The notes under the pieces are model-generated. The model was given only the letters and a program-made list of their open reading frames with translations, was not told where the DNA came from and searched no databases. Positions 40,537 to 50,929 of a DNA stretch of 64,000 nucleotides are shown here, in pieces (positions within the stretch are counted from its first letter, which is position 1; every line of letters starts with the position of its first letter). Origin of the DNA: Candidatus Allofournierella merdavium (GTDB taxonomy: Bacteria; Bacillota; Clostridia; Oscillospirales; Ruminococcaceae); assembly GCA_019118765.1 (NCBI GenBank), contig DWYI01000017.1, forward strand, positions 62,001 through 126,000. Direction: 5' to 3'. Made by a program: the position numbers and the translations under genes.

Positions 40537-43128
40537 TTAGTCCTTCAGCGTCTTCTTCAACTCGTACAGAAAATTCAGCGCTTCGATGGGGGTCAGTGTC
40601 TCCACGTCCAGCGCGTTCAGCTTGTCCATCATCTCGCTGGGCACCGCGGGGCTGTTCATCGTCTCCAGCGCGTCAAAATCCAGCTGTGTGACCCGGCGGT
40701 TCGCCTGGCTGGCGGCGTCCAGCGTCTTGAGCACCTGTTTGGCCCGGTCGGTGACCTCGTCGGGCAGGCCGGCCAGCTTTGCCACCTGGATGCCGTAGCT
40801 GTCGTCGGCGGGGCCGCGGACGATGCGCCGCAGGAAGGTGATGTCGTCGCCCCGCTTTTTTACCGCGATGTTGTAGTTCTTGACGCCGGGCAGCTGCTCC
40901 TCCAGTTCGGTGAGTTCGTGGTAGTGGGTGGCGAACAGGGTCTTGCAGCCGATCTTGACCACGATGTGCTCCACCACCGCCCGGGCGATGCTCATGCCGT
41001 CGAAGGTGGAGGTGCCCCGGCCGATCTCGTCCAGGATGACCAGGCTTTTTCGGGTGGCGTATTCCAGGATCTGCGCCACCTCGGTCATCTCCACCATAAA
41101 GGTGGACTGACCGGCGGCCAGGTCGTCGGAGGCGCCCACCCGGGTAAAGATGGCGTCCACCACGCCCACCCGGCACTCCTTGGCGGGTACAAAGCTGCCG
41201 ATCTGAGCCATCAGCGCGATCAGGGCGTTCTGGCGCATATAGGTGGATTTGCCCGCCATGTTGGGGCCGGTGATGATGAGCAGGTTGTTTTCGCCGCAGT
41301 CCAGCGTGGTGTCGTTGGGTACGAACAGGTTGCCCTTAAGCATCCGCTCGATCACCGGGTGGCGACCCTCCCGGATGAGCAGCTCGCTGCCCTCGTCCAC
41401 TGCGGGGCGGACATAGTTGTTGTCCACCGCCACCTGGGCCAGCGCCGTGAGCACATCCAGCTTCGCCACCGCGCCGGCGGTGGACTGGATGCGGCCAAGC
41501 TGCGCCGCAAGGTCGCTCAGCAGCTCCTCAAAGAGTTTGCGCTCCAGCACCAGCAGCCGCTCGCTGGCGCCCAGGATCTTGTTTTCCAGGTTTTTCAGAT
41601 CCTCGGTGATGTAGCGCTCGGCATTGGCCAGCGTCTGCTTGCGCACAAAGTTCGCGGGCACCTGATCGGTGAAGGATTTGCTGACCTCGATGTAATAGCC
41701 GAACACCCGGTTGAAGCCCACCTTCAGGGTGCGGATGCCGGTCTCCTCCTTAAGCTTTGCCTCCATCTGGGACAAAAAGCCCTTGCCGCCGTGGACGATG
41801 TCCCGCAGTTCGTCCACCTCCGGCGAGAAGCCTTCCCGGATGACGCCGCCGTCCTTGAGGGTAGAGGGGGCGTTCTGGTCGATGGCGGCCACGATGCGGT
41901 CGTGGATGTCGGCGAGGGGGTCGATCTGCACCGCCAGCGCCTTCAGCTGGGGGCAGTCAAAGCCCTCGGTCAGCTGCCGCAGACCGGGCAGCTGGGCGCA
42001 GGTGGCGGCCAGGGCGTACACCTCTTTGGGGGTGGCGCTGCCGTAGACCGTGCGGGTCATCAGCCGCTCCATATCGAACACATGGCTCAGCGTCTCGATG
42101 ATCTCGGCCCGCTGCACGCTCTCAGCGTACAAAGCCTGCACGCAGTCCAGCCGGTCGTTGATGGCCGGCGCGCTCACCAGCGGCTGTTCCAGCCAGCCGC
42201 GCAAAAGGCGCTTGCCCATGGCCGTCTGGGTCTTGTCCAGCACCCAGAGCAGGGTGCCCCGCTTCTCCCGCCCGCGCATGGTCTGGGTCAGTTCCAGATT
42301 GGCCCGGGTCACCGGCGACAGCTGCATATATTGGGCCTCGGCGTAGCTGACCACCGTTTTGATCCGTCCCACGCCGTGCTTCTGGGTGCGGCGCAGATAG
42401 GTCAGCAGCCCTGCCACGGCAAATCCGGCGGCGCCGTCCCTCGCGAGGCTGCCGGCAGGCCAGCCCTCCTCGCCGAACTGGGCCTGCAGGGCGTCCTGCG
42501 CGTCGGTGTAGGCCTCGTTCTCCATCAATTCCACGGCGCAGGCCATGTGCTGCTTGATGTAGGCGGTGACATCCTTCAGCGAGAGCATCGCCTCGTTGAA
42601 CAGCACCTCGCTGGGATTGTAGCGGCAAAGCTCGGTGATGATCTGCCCGCTCACCGACGGGCCGGCCAGCAAGGTGGCATAGGCCTGCCCGGTGGAGACG
42701 TCGGCGAAGCAGACGCCGGCCTTGTCCCCCTCCAAGTATATACTGCAGATGTAGTTGTTTTTGTCGTCCTGGAGCATACTGCTCTCGATGACGGTGCCGG
42801 GGGTGATGACCCGGATGACATCCCGTTTCACCAGCCCCTTGGCCAGGGCCGGGTCCTCCATCTGTTCGCAGATGGCCACCTTGTAGCCCTTGGCAATGAG
42901 CCGGGCCACATAACTCTCATAGCTGTGGAAGGGCACGCCGCACATGGGGGCGCGCTCGGGCTGGCCGCAGTCCCGCCCGGTGAGGGTGAGTTCCAACTCC
43001 TTGGACGCGAGGATCGCGTCGTCGTAGAACATTTCGTAGAAGTCACCCAGCCGGAAAAACAGGATCTCATCCTTGTGCTGCTGCTTGATCTCAAAATACT
43101 GGGCCATCATGGGGGAAAGTTCCGCCAT
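40537..43128 (-). CDS. mutS: DNA mismatch repair protein MutS
   Basis: 863-aa mismatch sensor. The F-x-E mismatch-probe motif is in GDFYEMFYDDA (near 30-37). Connector, lever and clamp domains follow, then the ABC ATPase with Walker A GPNMAGKST (near 620), signature STFMVEMTE and Walker B LVILDEIGRGTSTFDG. C-terminal HTH region present. First of mutS-mutL-miaA. Confidence 0.97.
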   Translation of the reverse strand: MAELSPMMAQYFEIKQQHKDEILFFRLGDFYEMFYDDAILASKELELTLTGRDCGQPERAPMCGVPFHSYESYVARLIAKGYKVAICEQMEDPALAKGLVKRDVIRVITPGTVIESSMLQDDKNNYICSIYLEGDKAGVCFADVSTGQAYATLLAGPSVSGQIITELCRYNPSEVLFNEAMLSLKDVTAYIKQHMACAVELMENEAYTDAQDALQAQFGEEGWPAGSLARDGAAGFAVAGLLTYLRRTQKHGVGRIKTVVSYAEAQYMQLSPVTRANLELTQTMRGREKRGTLLWVLDKTQTAMGKRLLRGWLEQPLVSAPAINDRLDCVQALYAESVQRAEIIETLSHVFDMERLMTRTVYGSATPKEVYALAATCAQLPGLRQLTEGFDCPQLKALAVQIDPLADIHDRIVAAIDQNAPSTLKDGGVIREGFSPEVDELRDIVHGGKGFLSQMEAKLKEETGIRTLKVGFNRVFGYYIEVSKSFTDQVPANFVRKQTLANAERYITEDLKNLENKILGASERLLVLERKLFEELLSDLAAQLGRIQSTAGAVAKLDVLTALAQVAVDNNYVRPAVDEGSELLIREGRHPVIERMLKGNLFVPNDTTLDCGENNLLIITGPNMAGKSTYMRQNALIALMAQIGSFVPAKECRVGVVDAIFTRVGASDDLAAGQSTFMVEMTEVAQILEYATRKSLVILDEIGRGTSTFDGMSIARAVVEHIVVKIGCKTLFATHYHELTELEEQLPGVKNYNIAVKKRGDDITFLRRIVRGPADDSYGIQVAKLAGLPDEVTDRAKQVLKTLDAASQANRRVTQLDFDALETMNSPAVPSEMMDKLNALDVETLTPIEALNFLYELKKTLKD

Positions 43129-43185
43129 TGTTGCGCTTCACCTGCCTGTAATCTCTTAAAGGGGGCCGTATCCAAAAATGAAGGG

Positions 43186-43216
43186 CGGCGCGGCGGTAGT
43201 GTCTGCCGCCGCGCCG
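43186..43216 (-). terminator. GC-rich hairpin between ylbF and mutS
   Basis: CGGCGCGGCGG and CCGCCGCGCCG are perfect 11-bp arms with a 9-nt loop. On the minus strand the T-run (TTTTTGG) comes only after eight more bases, so termination may be weak. Confidence 0.5.
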
Positions 43217-43236
43217 TTTGACATGGGTATGTGCGA

Positions 43237-43644
43237 TCAGCCGCAGCCGCCGCAGGAGGCACAGCTGCCGCTGCAGCCGGCCGCGGGCGCTTCCACCAGC
43301 ATCGGGTCGCCGCCGTTCATGGCGGTGTTGATGATGGCGTCAATGTGGCTGATAAGAGCCTCGGCGTCCGCCTTGGCCGCGTTGTAGGCCACCATGCCCT
43401 CGCTGGCCATGATCTTGCCGTAGAGGTCGTTGACCTTGGCGTTCAGGCTGGCGACTCGCTCGTCATCCCGCGCGTCCTTGGAAATTTCGTTGTTCAGATC
43501 CATGCGGGCCAGGTTGAACTCGCCGATCATGTCCTGCAGGGCTTCGTCTTCATCGTTGGCCTTGCGGGCGGCGGCCAGCGCCAGATAGCGCTCGTCGGTC
43601 TGCAGGGCAACAGCGGCTTTCTTGAAAAGGTCGATCGCGTCCAT
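43237..43644 (-). CDS. YlbF/YmcA (RicF/RicA) family protein with Cys-rich tail
   Basis: 135 aa, helical, matching the YlbF/YmcA family (Com_YlbF): LFKKAAVALQTDERYLALAAARKANDEDEALQDMIGEFN. The C-terminus ends CSGSCASCGGCG, four Cys suited to an Fe-S cluster or metal. In B. subtilis RicA, RicF and RicT form an Fe-S complex affecting RNase Y, and ricA (ymcA) lies beside miaB as here. AGGAGAA is the SD. Which of RicA or RicF it corresponds to is uncertain. Confidence 0.85.
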   Translation of the reverse strand: MDAIDLFKKAAVALQTDERYLALAAARKANDEDEALQDMIGEFNLARMDLNNEISKDARDDERVASLNAKVNDLYGKIMASEGMVAYNAAKADAEALISHIDAIINTAMNGGDPMLVEAPAAGCSGSCASCGGCG

Positions 43645-43690
43645 AGTAGTTCTCCTTTTAATTATCTTTTAATTATAAAGTATTTTTGTT

Positions 43691-45073
43691 TTACACAAGT
43701 GTTCCTTTGAGGATGGTGCCTTTGCTGGAGGTGAAATGCACCCGGACGTACTGCCCGATGAGGGCCTCATCGCCCGGAAACTCCACCACCAGATTGTTGG
43801 TGAGGCGCCCGGCCAGGGTGCCGGGGGTGCGGCTGTGGCCCTCCGCCAGCACCCGCTGGGTATCCCCCACAAGGGCGGCTGTCTGGGCGTGGGCGATCTC
43901 CTCCTGCACCGCCAGAAGGCGCGCCATGCGCTCGGTTTTTTCCTTGTGGGTCACCGGGTCAGGCATCGAGGCGGCCTTGGTGCCGGTGCGCTTGGAATAG
44001 ATGAAGGTGAACAGCTGCATATACTGCACCTTCCGGATGAGTTCCAGCGTGGCGGCAAAGTCCTCCTCCGTCTCGCCGGGAAACCCCACGATGATGTCAC
44101 TGGAGAAGGTCACCCCGGGAATTTTTGCCTTGGCGTAGTCGATGAGTTCCAGATACTGCTGCACCGTGTAGTGCCGGTTCATCTCCTTCAGGATGCGGTC
44201 GCTGCCGCTCTGCACCGGAAGGTGCAGGTGATTGCAGATGCGCTCCTCGGCGGCGATCACGTCAATGAGTTTGCGGCTGGCATCCTTGGGGTGGCTGGTC
44301 ATGAAGCGCAGATGATGGTCGCCCGGCACCTGGCAGAGCATCAAAAGCAGGTCGGCGAAGTCCACCCGGGGCTCCAGGCCTTTGCCGTAGCTGTTCACGT
44401 TCTGGCCCAGCAGGGTGATCTCCTTGTAGCCCGCCTGCACCAGCTGGCGGAATTCCGCCAGGATGTCCTCGGGGCGGCGGCTGCGCTCTCTGCCGCGCAC
44501 ATAGGGCACGATGCAGTAGGTGCAGAAGTTATCGCAGCCGTACATGATGGGCAGCCAGGCCCGGAAGTCGGAATCCCGGCGGATGGGCACCTCTTCCACG
44601 ATGTCCGTTCGCTCCACCGGCATCTGCAAGAGACGCTTTTTGCCGCCGGCAAGCTTTTCGCACAGCAGCTGCGGCAGGGTGTCGATGGCGTTCACCCCGA
44701 ACACCAGGTCCACAAAGGGATAGCTTTTGCGCAGCTTCTCCACCACGGTGGGCTGCTGGGCCATGCAGCCGCAGAGGCCGATGATCAGCCGGGGATTTTT
44801 CTCCTTCAGGCTCTTCAGCGCCCCCACGTTGCCGAACACCCGCTGTTCGGCGTGTTCCCGCACGGCGCAGGTGTTGAAAAGAATGAGGTCGGCCTGCTCC
44901 GGGGCGTCGCACAGGCCAAAGCCCACGTCCGCCAGCACGCCCTTGATCTTTTCGCCGTCGTTGACGTTCTGCTGGCAGCCGAAGGAGTGGATATAGGCCA
45001 AGGGCGGGGTGTCATAAAAGGAGGCGATGTGCTGTGCTGCCCCCTGGTTGTGTTCAAAATGCAGGATCTCCAA
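43691..45073 (-). CDS. miaB: tRNA methylthiotransferase MiaB
   Basis: 460-aa radical SAM enzyme adding the methylthio group to i6A37. An N-terminal UPF0004 domain with three cluster Cys (SFGCQQN, FNTCAVREHA, GLCGCMAQQ) precedes the radical SAM motif C-x3-C-x2-C (CDNFCTYCIVP) and a C-terminal TRAM domain. The start is taken as TTG 45073 because GGAGG lies 11 nt upstream and homologues begin nearby; GTG 45139 is a longer alternative. It acts after MiaA, encoded downstream. Confidence 0.93.
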   Translation of the reverse strand: MEILHFEHNQGAAQHIASFYDTPPLAYIHSFGCQQNVNDGEKIKGVLADVGFGLCDAPEQADLILFNTCAVREHAEQRVFGNVGALKSLKEKNPRLIIGLCGCMAQQPTVVEKLRKSYPFVDLVFGVNAIDTLPQLLCEKLAGGKKRLLQMPVERTDIVEEVPIRRDSDFRAWLPIMYGCDNFCTYCIVPYVRGRERSRRPEDILAEFRQLVQAGYKEITLLGQNVNSYGKGLEPRVDFADLLLMLCQVPGDHHLRFMTSHPKDASRKLIDVIAAEERICNHLHLPVQSGSDRILKEMNRHYTVQQYLELIDYAKAKIPGVTFSSDIIVGFPGETEEDFAATLELIRKVQYMQLFTFIYSKRTGTKAASMPDPVTHKEKTERMARLLAVQEEIAHAQTAALVGDTQRVLAEGHSRTPGTLAGRLTNNLVVEFPGDEALIGQYVRVHFTSSKGTILKGTLV

Positions 45074-45153
45074 TGCAGTTTTTTCCTCCGCTCGGGTGTT
45101 GCTTTTGTGAAACGGCACCCCTGCTTGTGGCAAACGCACCGATATTCTGATTT

Positions 45154-45182
45154 AGTATACTATATTTTGCGGTCTGGCACAA
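45154..45182 (-). promoter_or_regulatory. miaB promoter
   Basis: TTGTGC (45177-45182), 17-bp spacer, TATACT (45154-45159) on the minus strand, just downstream of uvrA. It likely drives miaB-ylbF and perhaps the mutS-mutL-miaA genes. Confidence 0.6.
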
Positions 45183-45198
45183 GAGCCAAATGCGCGCC

Positions 45199-48033
45199 TC
45201 ACACCCGGTCCCGCTCCAGGATGGGTTTGAGGTACCTGCCGGTGTAGGAAGCGGGATTTTCCGCCACCTGCTCGGGGGTGCCGGTGGCCACGATGGTGCC
45301 GCCCTCGCTGCCCCCTTCGGGGCCGAGATCGATGATATAGTCCGCCCGTTTGATGATGTCCAGGTTGTGCTCGATGATGACCACCGTGTTGCCGCCCTCC
45401 ACCAGCCGGTCCAGCACGCCGATCAGCTTGTGGACGTCCGCCACATGCAGGCCGGTGCTGGGCTCGTCCAGCACATACACCGTGCGGCCGGTCTCCCGGC
45501 GGGCCAGTTCCAGCGCCAGCTTCACCCGCTGGGCCTCGCCGCCCGACAGGGTGGTGGCGCTCTGGCCCAGGGTGATATACCCCAGGCCCACATCCATCAG
45601 GGTCTGCAGCTTGCGGGCGATCTTGGGCACGTTGGCAAAGAAGACGCAGGCCTCCTCCACCGTCATGTTCAGCACGTCCGCGATGCTCTTGCCCTTGTAC
45701 TTGACTTCCAGCGTCTCCCGGTTGTAGCGCGCGCCCTTGCACACCTCACAGGGCACAAAGATGTCCGGCAGAAAGTGCATCTCGATCTGGACGATGCCGT
45801 CGCCCTCGCAGGCTTCGCACCGGCCGCCCTTCACGTTGAAGCTGAACCGGCCGGGGCCGTAGCCCCGCATCTTGGCGTCCTGGGTCTGGGCGAAAACATT
45901 GCGGATGTCGGTGAACACGCCGGTGTAGGTGGCGGGGTTGGAGCGGGGGGTGCGTCCGATGGGGGCCTGGTCGATGCCGATGACCTTGTCCACGTTTTCC
46001 AGCCCCTCGATGGCCTTGAATTTGCCGGGGCGGCGCTTGGCGCCGTTCAGCTCCATGGCCAGCGCCTTATAGAACACCTCATTGATGAGGCTGGACTTGC
46101 CCGAGCCGGACACGCCGGTGACGCAGACCATCCGCCCCAGGGGGATGTCCACGTTGATGTTGCGCAGGTTGTTCTCCGCCGCGCCCACGATGCGCAGCTT
46201 TTTGCCGGTGCCCTTGCGCCGGGTGGCGGGCACCACGATCTTTTTGCGGCCGGAGAGATAATCGCCGGTGATGCTGCGGGGAGCGGCGCAAATGTCCTCC
46301 ACCGTGCCGGCGGCCACGATCTCGCCGCCGTGGACCCCCGCGCCGGGGCCCACGTCCACGATGTAGTCCGCCTGGCGCATGGTGTCCTCGTCGTGTTCCA
46401 CTACGATGAGGGTGTTGCCCAGATCCCGCAGCCGCTTGAGGGTGGCGATCAGCTTGTCGTTGTCCCGCTGGTGCAGGCCGATGCTGGGCTCGTCCAGCAC
46501 ATAGAGCACGCCGGTGAGGGCGCTGCCGATCTGGGTGGCAAGGCGGATGCGCTGGCTCTCGCCGCCGGACAGGCCCGACGCCCCACGGGAGAGGGTCAGA
46601 TAGTCCAGGCCCACGCTCTGCAGAAAGCCCAGCCGCTCCCGCACTTCCTTCAGGATGCCGTCGCCGATGAGGTGCTCCTGGTGGGTAAGTTCCATGCCGT
46701 TCAGAAATTCCAGTTCCTGCCGCACGCTCATCTCGCAGAAATCGCTGATGTTCTTGCCCCCCACCGTCACCGCCAGGCTGGCGGGCTTGAGGCGCTTGCC
46801 GTGGCACTCGGGGCACTCCACCCCGTTCATCACGGTGGCGATCTCCTCCTTCATCCACTCGCTGCCGGTCTCCCGGAAACGGCGCTCCAGATTGTTCACG
46901 ATGCCCTCAAAGTCGTTGAGGTACCGCCCGGAGCCGAACTCGTTCTCCCGGTGCATCTCGATGCGCTCGCCGCCGGTGCCGTAAAGCAGGGCGTTCAGCG
47001 CCTTGGCGCTCAGGTCCTTGATGGGGGTGTCCAGTGTAAAGCCATAGTGCTTTGCAAGGCCCTCATAGTACATCTCGCTCACCGAGCCCTCGGCGTAGTA
47101 CCAGCCGCTTGCCTTGATGGCCCCCTGGCGGATGGAGAGTTCCTTGTTGGGGATGATGAGCTCCGGATCCACCCGCATGAAGGTGCCCAGACCCGTGCAG
47201 CGCTCGCAGGCGCCGAAGGGATTGTTGAAGCTGAACATCCGCGGCTCCAGTTCGTTCACCGACACGCCGTGCTCCGGGCAGGCGTAGCTTTGGCTGAACT
47301 GCATGGTCTCCCCGCCCGGCACGTCCACCGTGACCAGCCCGCCGGTGAGGGCGAGGGCGGTCTCCAGGCTGTCGGCCAGGCGGCTGTGGACGTTCTCGTT
47401 GATGACGAGGCGGTCCACCACGATCTCCACCGTGTGCTTTTTGTTCTTTTCCAGGGCGATCTCCTCGTCCAGGTCGTACATGTCCCCGTCGATGCGCACC
47501 CGGGCGTAGCCGCCCCGGCGAGCGGCGTCCAGCTCCTTCTGCTGGGTGCCCTTGCGCCCGCGCACCACCGGCGCCAGCACCTGAAAGCGGGTGCCGGCCG
47601 GCAGCGCCAGCACCGCGTCCACCATCTGATCCACCGTCTGCTGGCTGATGACCCGGCCGCACACCGGGCAGTGGGGAATGCCGATGCGGGCGTAGAGAAG
47701 GCGCAGGTAGTCGTAAATCTCCGTCACCGTGCCCACGGTGGACCGGGGGTTGCGGTTGGTGGTCTTCTGGTCGATGGAGATGGCGGGAGAAAGGCCCTGG
47801 ATGTCGTCCACATCCGGCTTTTCCATCTGGCCCAGGAACATCCGGGCGTAGCTGGAAAGGCTCTCCATATAGCGGCGCTGGCCGTCGGCGTAGATGGTGT
47901 CGAAGGCAAGGCTGGATTTGCCCGACCCGGACAGGCCGGTCATGACGATCAGCTTGTCCCGCGGGATGGTCAGGTCCACGTTTTTCAGGTTGTGCTCCCG
48001 CGCACCCTTGATTACGATCTTGTCGTTGCTCAC
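45199..48033 (-). CDS. uvrA: excinuclease ABC subunit A
   Basis: 944-aa damage sensor of nucleotide excision repair. Two ABC modules: Walker [11 protein letters not shown] (near 33) and [10 protein letters not shown] (near 640), with matching signature ([16 protein letters not shown]) and Walker B regions. Zinc-finger Cys pairs include CPVCG, CPECHG and [14 protein letters not shown]. Follows uvrB by 27 bp. Confidence 0.97.
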   Translation of the reverse strand: MSNDKIVIKGAREHNLKNVDLTIPRDKLIVMTGLSGSGKSSLAFDTIYADGQRRYMESLSSYARMFLGQMEKPDVDDIQGLSPAISIDQKTTNRNPRSTVGTVTEIYDYLRLLYARIGIPHCPVCGRVISQQTVDQMVDAVLALPAGTRFQVLAPVVRGRKGTQQKELDAARRGGYARVRIDGDMYDLDEEIALEKNKKHTVEIVVDRLVINENVHSRLADSLETALALTGGLVTVDVPGGETMQFSQSYACPEHGVSVNELEPRMFSFNNPFGACERCTGLGTFMRVDPELIIPNKELSIRQGAIKASGWYYAEGSVSEMYYEGLAKHYGFTLDTPIKDLSAKALNALLYGTGGERIEMHRENEFGSGRYLNDFEGIVNNLERRFRETGSEWMKEEIATVMNGVECPECHGKRLKPASLAVTVGGKNISDFCEMSVRQELEFLNGMELTHQEHLIGDGILKEVRERLGFLQSVGLDYLTLSRGASGLSGGESQRIRLATQIGSALTGVLYVLDEPSIGLHQRDNDKLIATLKRLRDLGNTLIVVEHDEDTMRQADYIVDVGPGAGVHGGEIVAAGTVEDICAAPRSITGDYLSGRKKIVVPATRRKGTGKKLRIVGAAENNLRNINVDIPLGRMVCVTGVSGSGKSSLINEVFYKALAMELNGAKRRPGKFKAIEGLENVDKVIGIDQAPIGRTPRSNPATYTGVFTDIRNVFAQTQDAKMRGYGPGRFSFNVKGGRCEACEGDGIVQIEMHFLPDIFVPCEVCKGARYNRETLEVKYKGKSIADVLNMTVEEACVFFANVPKIARKLQTLMDVGLGYITLGQSATTLSGGEAQRVKLALELARRETGRTVYVLDEPSTGLHVADVHKLIGVLDRLVEGGNTVVIIEHNLDIIKRADYIIDLGPEGGSEGGTIVATGTPEQVAENPASYTGRYLKPILERDRV

Positions 48034-48060
48034 AGATATACTCTCCCTTGGTCGGTTTGC

Positions 48061-50070
48061 TCAGCGGCGGCCGCGGCGCTTTTTGGGCGCCTGAGGCTCC
48101 TCTGTTGGGTTCTCGCCCCGGCGCAGCCGGTCGATGCGGTCCCGCAAAAAGGCAGCGTGCTCGAATTCCAGAAGGCGCGCGGCCTCCTTCATCTCCCTCG
48201 TCAGCCGGGTGATGAGCTGCTCCCGCTCGGCCTTGCTCATGCGGTGGCCGGAAAGCTTTTCGTTCTCCTTGTGGTCGCTGATCTCGATGCCCTCACGGAT
48301 GCTCTTGACGATGGTTTTGGGCACGATGCCGTGGGCCTCGTTGTAGGCCATCTGGATGGAGCGGCGGCGCTCGGTCTCGGTGATGGCCCGCTCCATGCTG
48401 GGGGTGACCTCGTCGGCGTACATGATGACCACGCCGTCGGCGTTGCGGGCCGCCCGGCCGATGGTCTGCACAAGGCTCGTTTCGCTGCGCAGAAAGCCCT
48501 CCTTGTCCGCATCCAGGATGGCCACCAGCGAAACCTCCGGCAGGTCCAGGCCCTCCCGCAGCAGGTTGATGCCCACGATCACGTCGATGGCGCCGGTGCG
48601 CAGGTCCTTGATGAGTTCCATGCGCTCGAAGGTGTCCACCTCGTGATGCATGTATTTTACCTTTACACCGTGCTCCGAGAGGAAGTCGGTCAGGTCTTCG
48701 GCCATTTTCTTGGTGAGGGTGGTCACCAGCACTCGCTCGTTTTGGGCGGTGCGCAGGTTAATCTCGCCCAGAAGGTCCTCGATCTGGCCCTCCACCGGTT
48801 TGACGATGATCTGCGGGTCAAGCAGGCCGGTGGGCCGGATGACCTGCTCGGCGATCTGGGTGCTGTGTTCCCGCTCGTATTCGCCGGGGGTGGCGCTGAC
48901 AAAGACGATCTGGTTGAGCTTTTGCTCCACCTCCTCGAATTTGAGGGGGCGGTTGTCGAAGGCGGAAGGCAGGCGGAAGCCGTAGTCCACCAGGGTGCGC
49001 TTGCGGGCGTAGTCGCCGCCGTACATGGCCCGCAGCTGGGGCAGCATGACGTGGCTTTCGTCCACAAAGAGCAGGAAGTCCTTGGGGAAATAGTCCAGCA
49101 GCGTGGTGGGGGTGGAACCGGGGGCCCGGCCGCTGAGCACCGCGGAATAGTTCTCGATGCCCTTGCACATGCCTACTTCCTGGAGCATCTCCATATCGTA
49201 GCGGGTGCGCTGGGCGATGCGCTGGGCCTCCAGCAGCTTGCCCTCCTCGGTGAACTTGCGCACCTGGGCGTCCATCTCCTCCTGGATGCGCACAAGGCCG
49301 GCGCGCATCTTCTCCGGCGAGACGATGTAGTGGCTGGCCGGGAAGATGGCCACATGTTTGACGACGTTTTTGCGCTCGCCGGTGAGGGGGTTCATCTCGC
49401 TGATGCGATCCACCTCGTCGCCGAAGAACTCCACCCGGATGGCGGTGTCGCTGGCGTAGGCCAGGTTGATCTCCACCGTGTCGCCCCGGACGCGGAACTT
49501 ATTGCGCACAAAGTTGATGTCGTTGCGCTCGTACTGCAGCTTCACCAGACGGCGGCACAGCTCGTCCCGGTCCATCTGCATGCCCGGCCGCAGGCTGATG
49601 ACCATGCTGCGGTAGTCGATGGGGTCGCCCAGGCTGTAGATGCAGGAAACGCTGGCCACGATGATGACGTCCCGCCGCTCGGAGAGGGCCGCCGTGGCGG
49701 AGTGGCGCAGCCGGTCGATCTCGTCGTTGATGGCGCTGTCCTTCTCGATGTAGGTGTCGGTGGAGGGGATATAGGCCTCCGGCTGATAATAATCGTAGTA
49801 GGACACGAAATACTCCACCGCGTTCTCGGGGAAAAACTCCCGGAACTCGGTGCACAGCTGGGCGGCCAGCGTCTTGTTGTGGGCCAGTACCAGGGTGGGC
49901 CGGTTCACCTTTGCGATGACGTTGGCCATGGTAAAGGTCTTGCCGCTGCCGGTCACGCCCAGCAGCGTCTGGGCCTTATCCCCCCGCAGGATGCCCTCGG
50001 CCAGTTTTTCAATGGCCTGAGGCTGATCGCCGGTGGGCTGATAGCTGGAAACAAGTTTAAACTGGTCCAT
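48061..50070 (-). CDS. uvrB: excinuclease ABC subunit B
   Basis: 669-aa damage-verification helicase. Walker [11 protein letters not shown] (near 39), the beta-hairpin region ([21 protein letters not shown]), DESH box ([11 protein letters not shown]), motif VI (QTIGRAARN) and the C-terminal UvrC-binding UVR domain (about 625-655). Start overlaps the radC end by 14 nt. Confidence 0.97.
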   Translation of the reverse strand: MDQFKLVSSYQPTGDQPQAIEKLAEGILRGDKAQTLLGVTGSGKTFTMANVIAKVNRPTLVLAHNKTLAAQLCTEFREFFPENAVEYFVSYYDYYQPEAYIPSTDTYIEKDSAINDEIDRLRHSATAALSERRDVIIVASVSCIYSLGDPIDYRSMVISLRPGMQMDRDELCRRLVKLQYERNDINFVRNKFRVRGDTVEINLAYASDTAIRVEFFGDEVDRISEMNPLTGERKNVVKHVAIFPASHYIVSPEKMRAGLVRIQEEMDAQVRKFTEEGKLLEAQRIAQRTRYDMEMLQEVGMCKGIENYSAVLSGRAPGSTPTTLLDYFPKDFLLFVDESHVMLPQLRAMYGGDYARKRTLVDYGFRLPSAFDNRPLKFEEVEQKLNQIVFVSATPGEYEREHSTQIAEQVIRPTGLLDPQIIVKPVEGQIEDLLGEINLRTAQNERVLVTTLTKKMAEDLTDFLSEHGVKVKYMHHEVDTFERMELIKDLRTGAIDVIVGINLLREGLDLPEVSLVAILDADKEGFLRSETSLVQTIGRAARNADGVVIMYADEVTPSMERAITETERRRSIQMAYNEAHGIVPKTIVKSIREGIEISDHKENEKLSGHRMSKAEREQLITRLTREMKEAARLLEFEHAAFLRDRIDRLRRGENPTEEPQAPKKRRGRR

Positions 50071-50836
50071 GGTTCTCCTTTTTCTCTTCCTCCAGGGGTT
50101 TTTCCTTGCTGCCTGCCACCCCCTGCAGCAGGGAGGGTTCCACCGCGGGCATCCGCCCCGACTGCTGCAGCGAGATGTAATCCCCTTCCCGGTCCACGAT
50201 GATGTGGTCCAGAAAACGAATGCCCAGGCTTGCCAGGGCGTTGGCCAGGTCCCGGGTGAACTGGATGTCGGCGGGGCTGGGCAGCGCCGCCCCCGCCGGA
50301 TGGTTGTGAGCCAGTACCGCCTGGGTGGCGTGGCACTGCACCGCCAGCCGGGCGATCTGGGTGCGGGCCATGGCCGCCTCGTTCACAGTGCCCTCGGTGA
50401 CCTTTTGCAGCTTGATGGGGCAGTTGCGGTCGTCCAGAAACAGGACGTAGACCTGTTCGGTCACCGCGCCGTAAAATTGGGGGATGAGGTAGTCCGCCAC
50501 CTCCTCCAGGTCCTGAAAGGCCCGGGGCGCCCGGGCGCGGTTCTGGCTGTAATAGCGGTTTGCGGCGTGCATGGTGGTGAGCAGCCGGGCCACCGCCGGC
50601 CCCGCCCCCTCCACCGAGAGAATGTCGGCCTCGCTGGCCTCCAGCACCTGACACAGGCTGCCGAAACGGTCGATCAGCCGGTGGGCCAGCGGGTTCGTAT
50701 CCCTGCGGGGGATGGCGAGGTACAGGATGTATTCCAGCACCTCGTGCTCTGCAAAGCCGGAAAAGCCGCCCTGCTGGGCAAACCGCCTGTACATCCGCTG
50801 GCGGTGATTCGTATGAAGCCCTTTTTCCTGCGGCAA
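50057..50836 (-). CDS. radC: RadC family JAB-domain protein
   Basis: 259 aa. An HhH-like N-terminal part ([19 protein letters not shown]) and a C-terminal MPN+/JAMM domain with the metal motif [21 protein letters not shown] and upstream Glu in VTEGTVNEA. The RadC name is historical; repair function is doubtful and the JAMM motif suggests metallopeptidase activity. The start is TTG 50836, with GGAGG 8 nt upstream. It is first in the radC-uvrB-uvrA operon. Confidence 0.9.
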   Translation of the reverse strand: MPQEKGLHTNHRQRMYRRFAQQGGFSGFAEHEVLEYILYLAIPRRDTNPLAHRLIDRFGSLCQVLEASEADILSVEGAGPAVARLLTTMHAANRYYSQNRARAPRAFQDLEEVADYLIPQFYGAVTEQVYVLFLDDRNCPIKLQKVTEGTVNEAAMARTQIARLAVQCHATQAVLAHNHPAGAALPSPADIQFTRDLANALASLGIRFLDHIIVDREGDYISLQQSGRMPAVEPSLLQGVAGSKEKPLEEEKKENHGPV

Positions 50837-50864
50837 GCTGTCCCCCTCCTTTCCCCATCGGCAC

Positions 50865-50893
50865 TTTACGCTTTATCCGATTTATTATATACT
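50865..50893 (+). promoter_or_regulatory. plus-strand promoter of the pseudouridine synthase
   Basis: TTTACG (50865-50870), 17-bp spacer, TATACT (50888-50893). The -10 overlaps the -10 of the divergent radC promoter. Confidence 0.6.
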
Positions 50894-50912
50894 ATTTGCA
50901 GGCATTTTTAAA
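50884..50912 (-). promoter_or_regulatory. minus-strand promoter of radC-uvrB-uvrA
   Basis: TATAAT (50884-50889) with TTTAAA (50907-50912) at 17 bp on the minus strand. The two -10 elements share positions 50888-50889, so polymerase can hardly bind both promoters at once. No LexA/SOS box (GAAC-N4-GTTC) was seen. Confidence 0.55.
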
Positions 50913-50929
50913 GAGAGGGGCCAGGGGAT

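Noticed and set aside
45190-50202. Very long plus-strand open frame (about 1670 codons) opposite uvrA, uvrB and radC
   Set aside because: It is antisense to three clear repair genes. High GC with biased third positions removes stops from the opposite frame. The translation is His/Gly/Ala-rich low-complexity with no domain and no SD.
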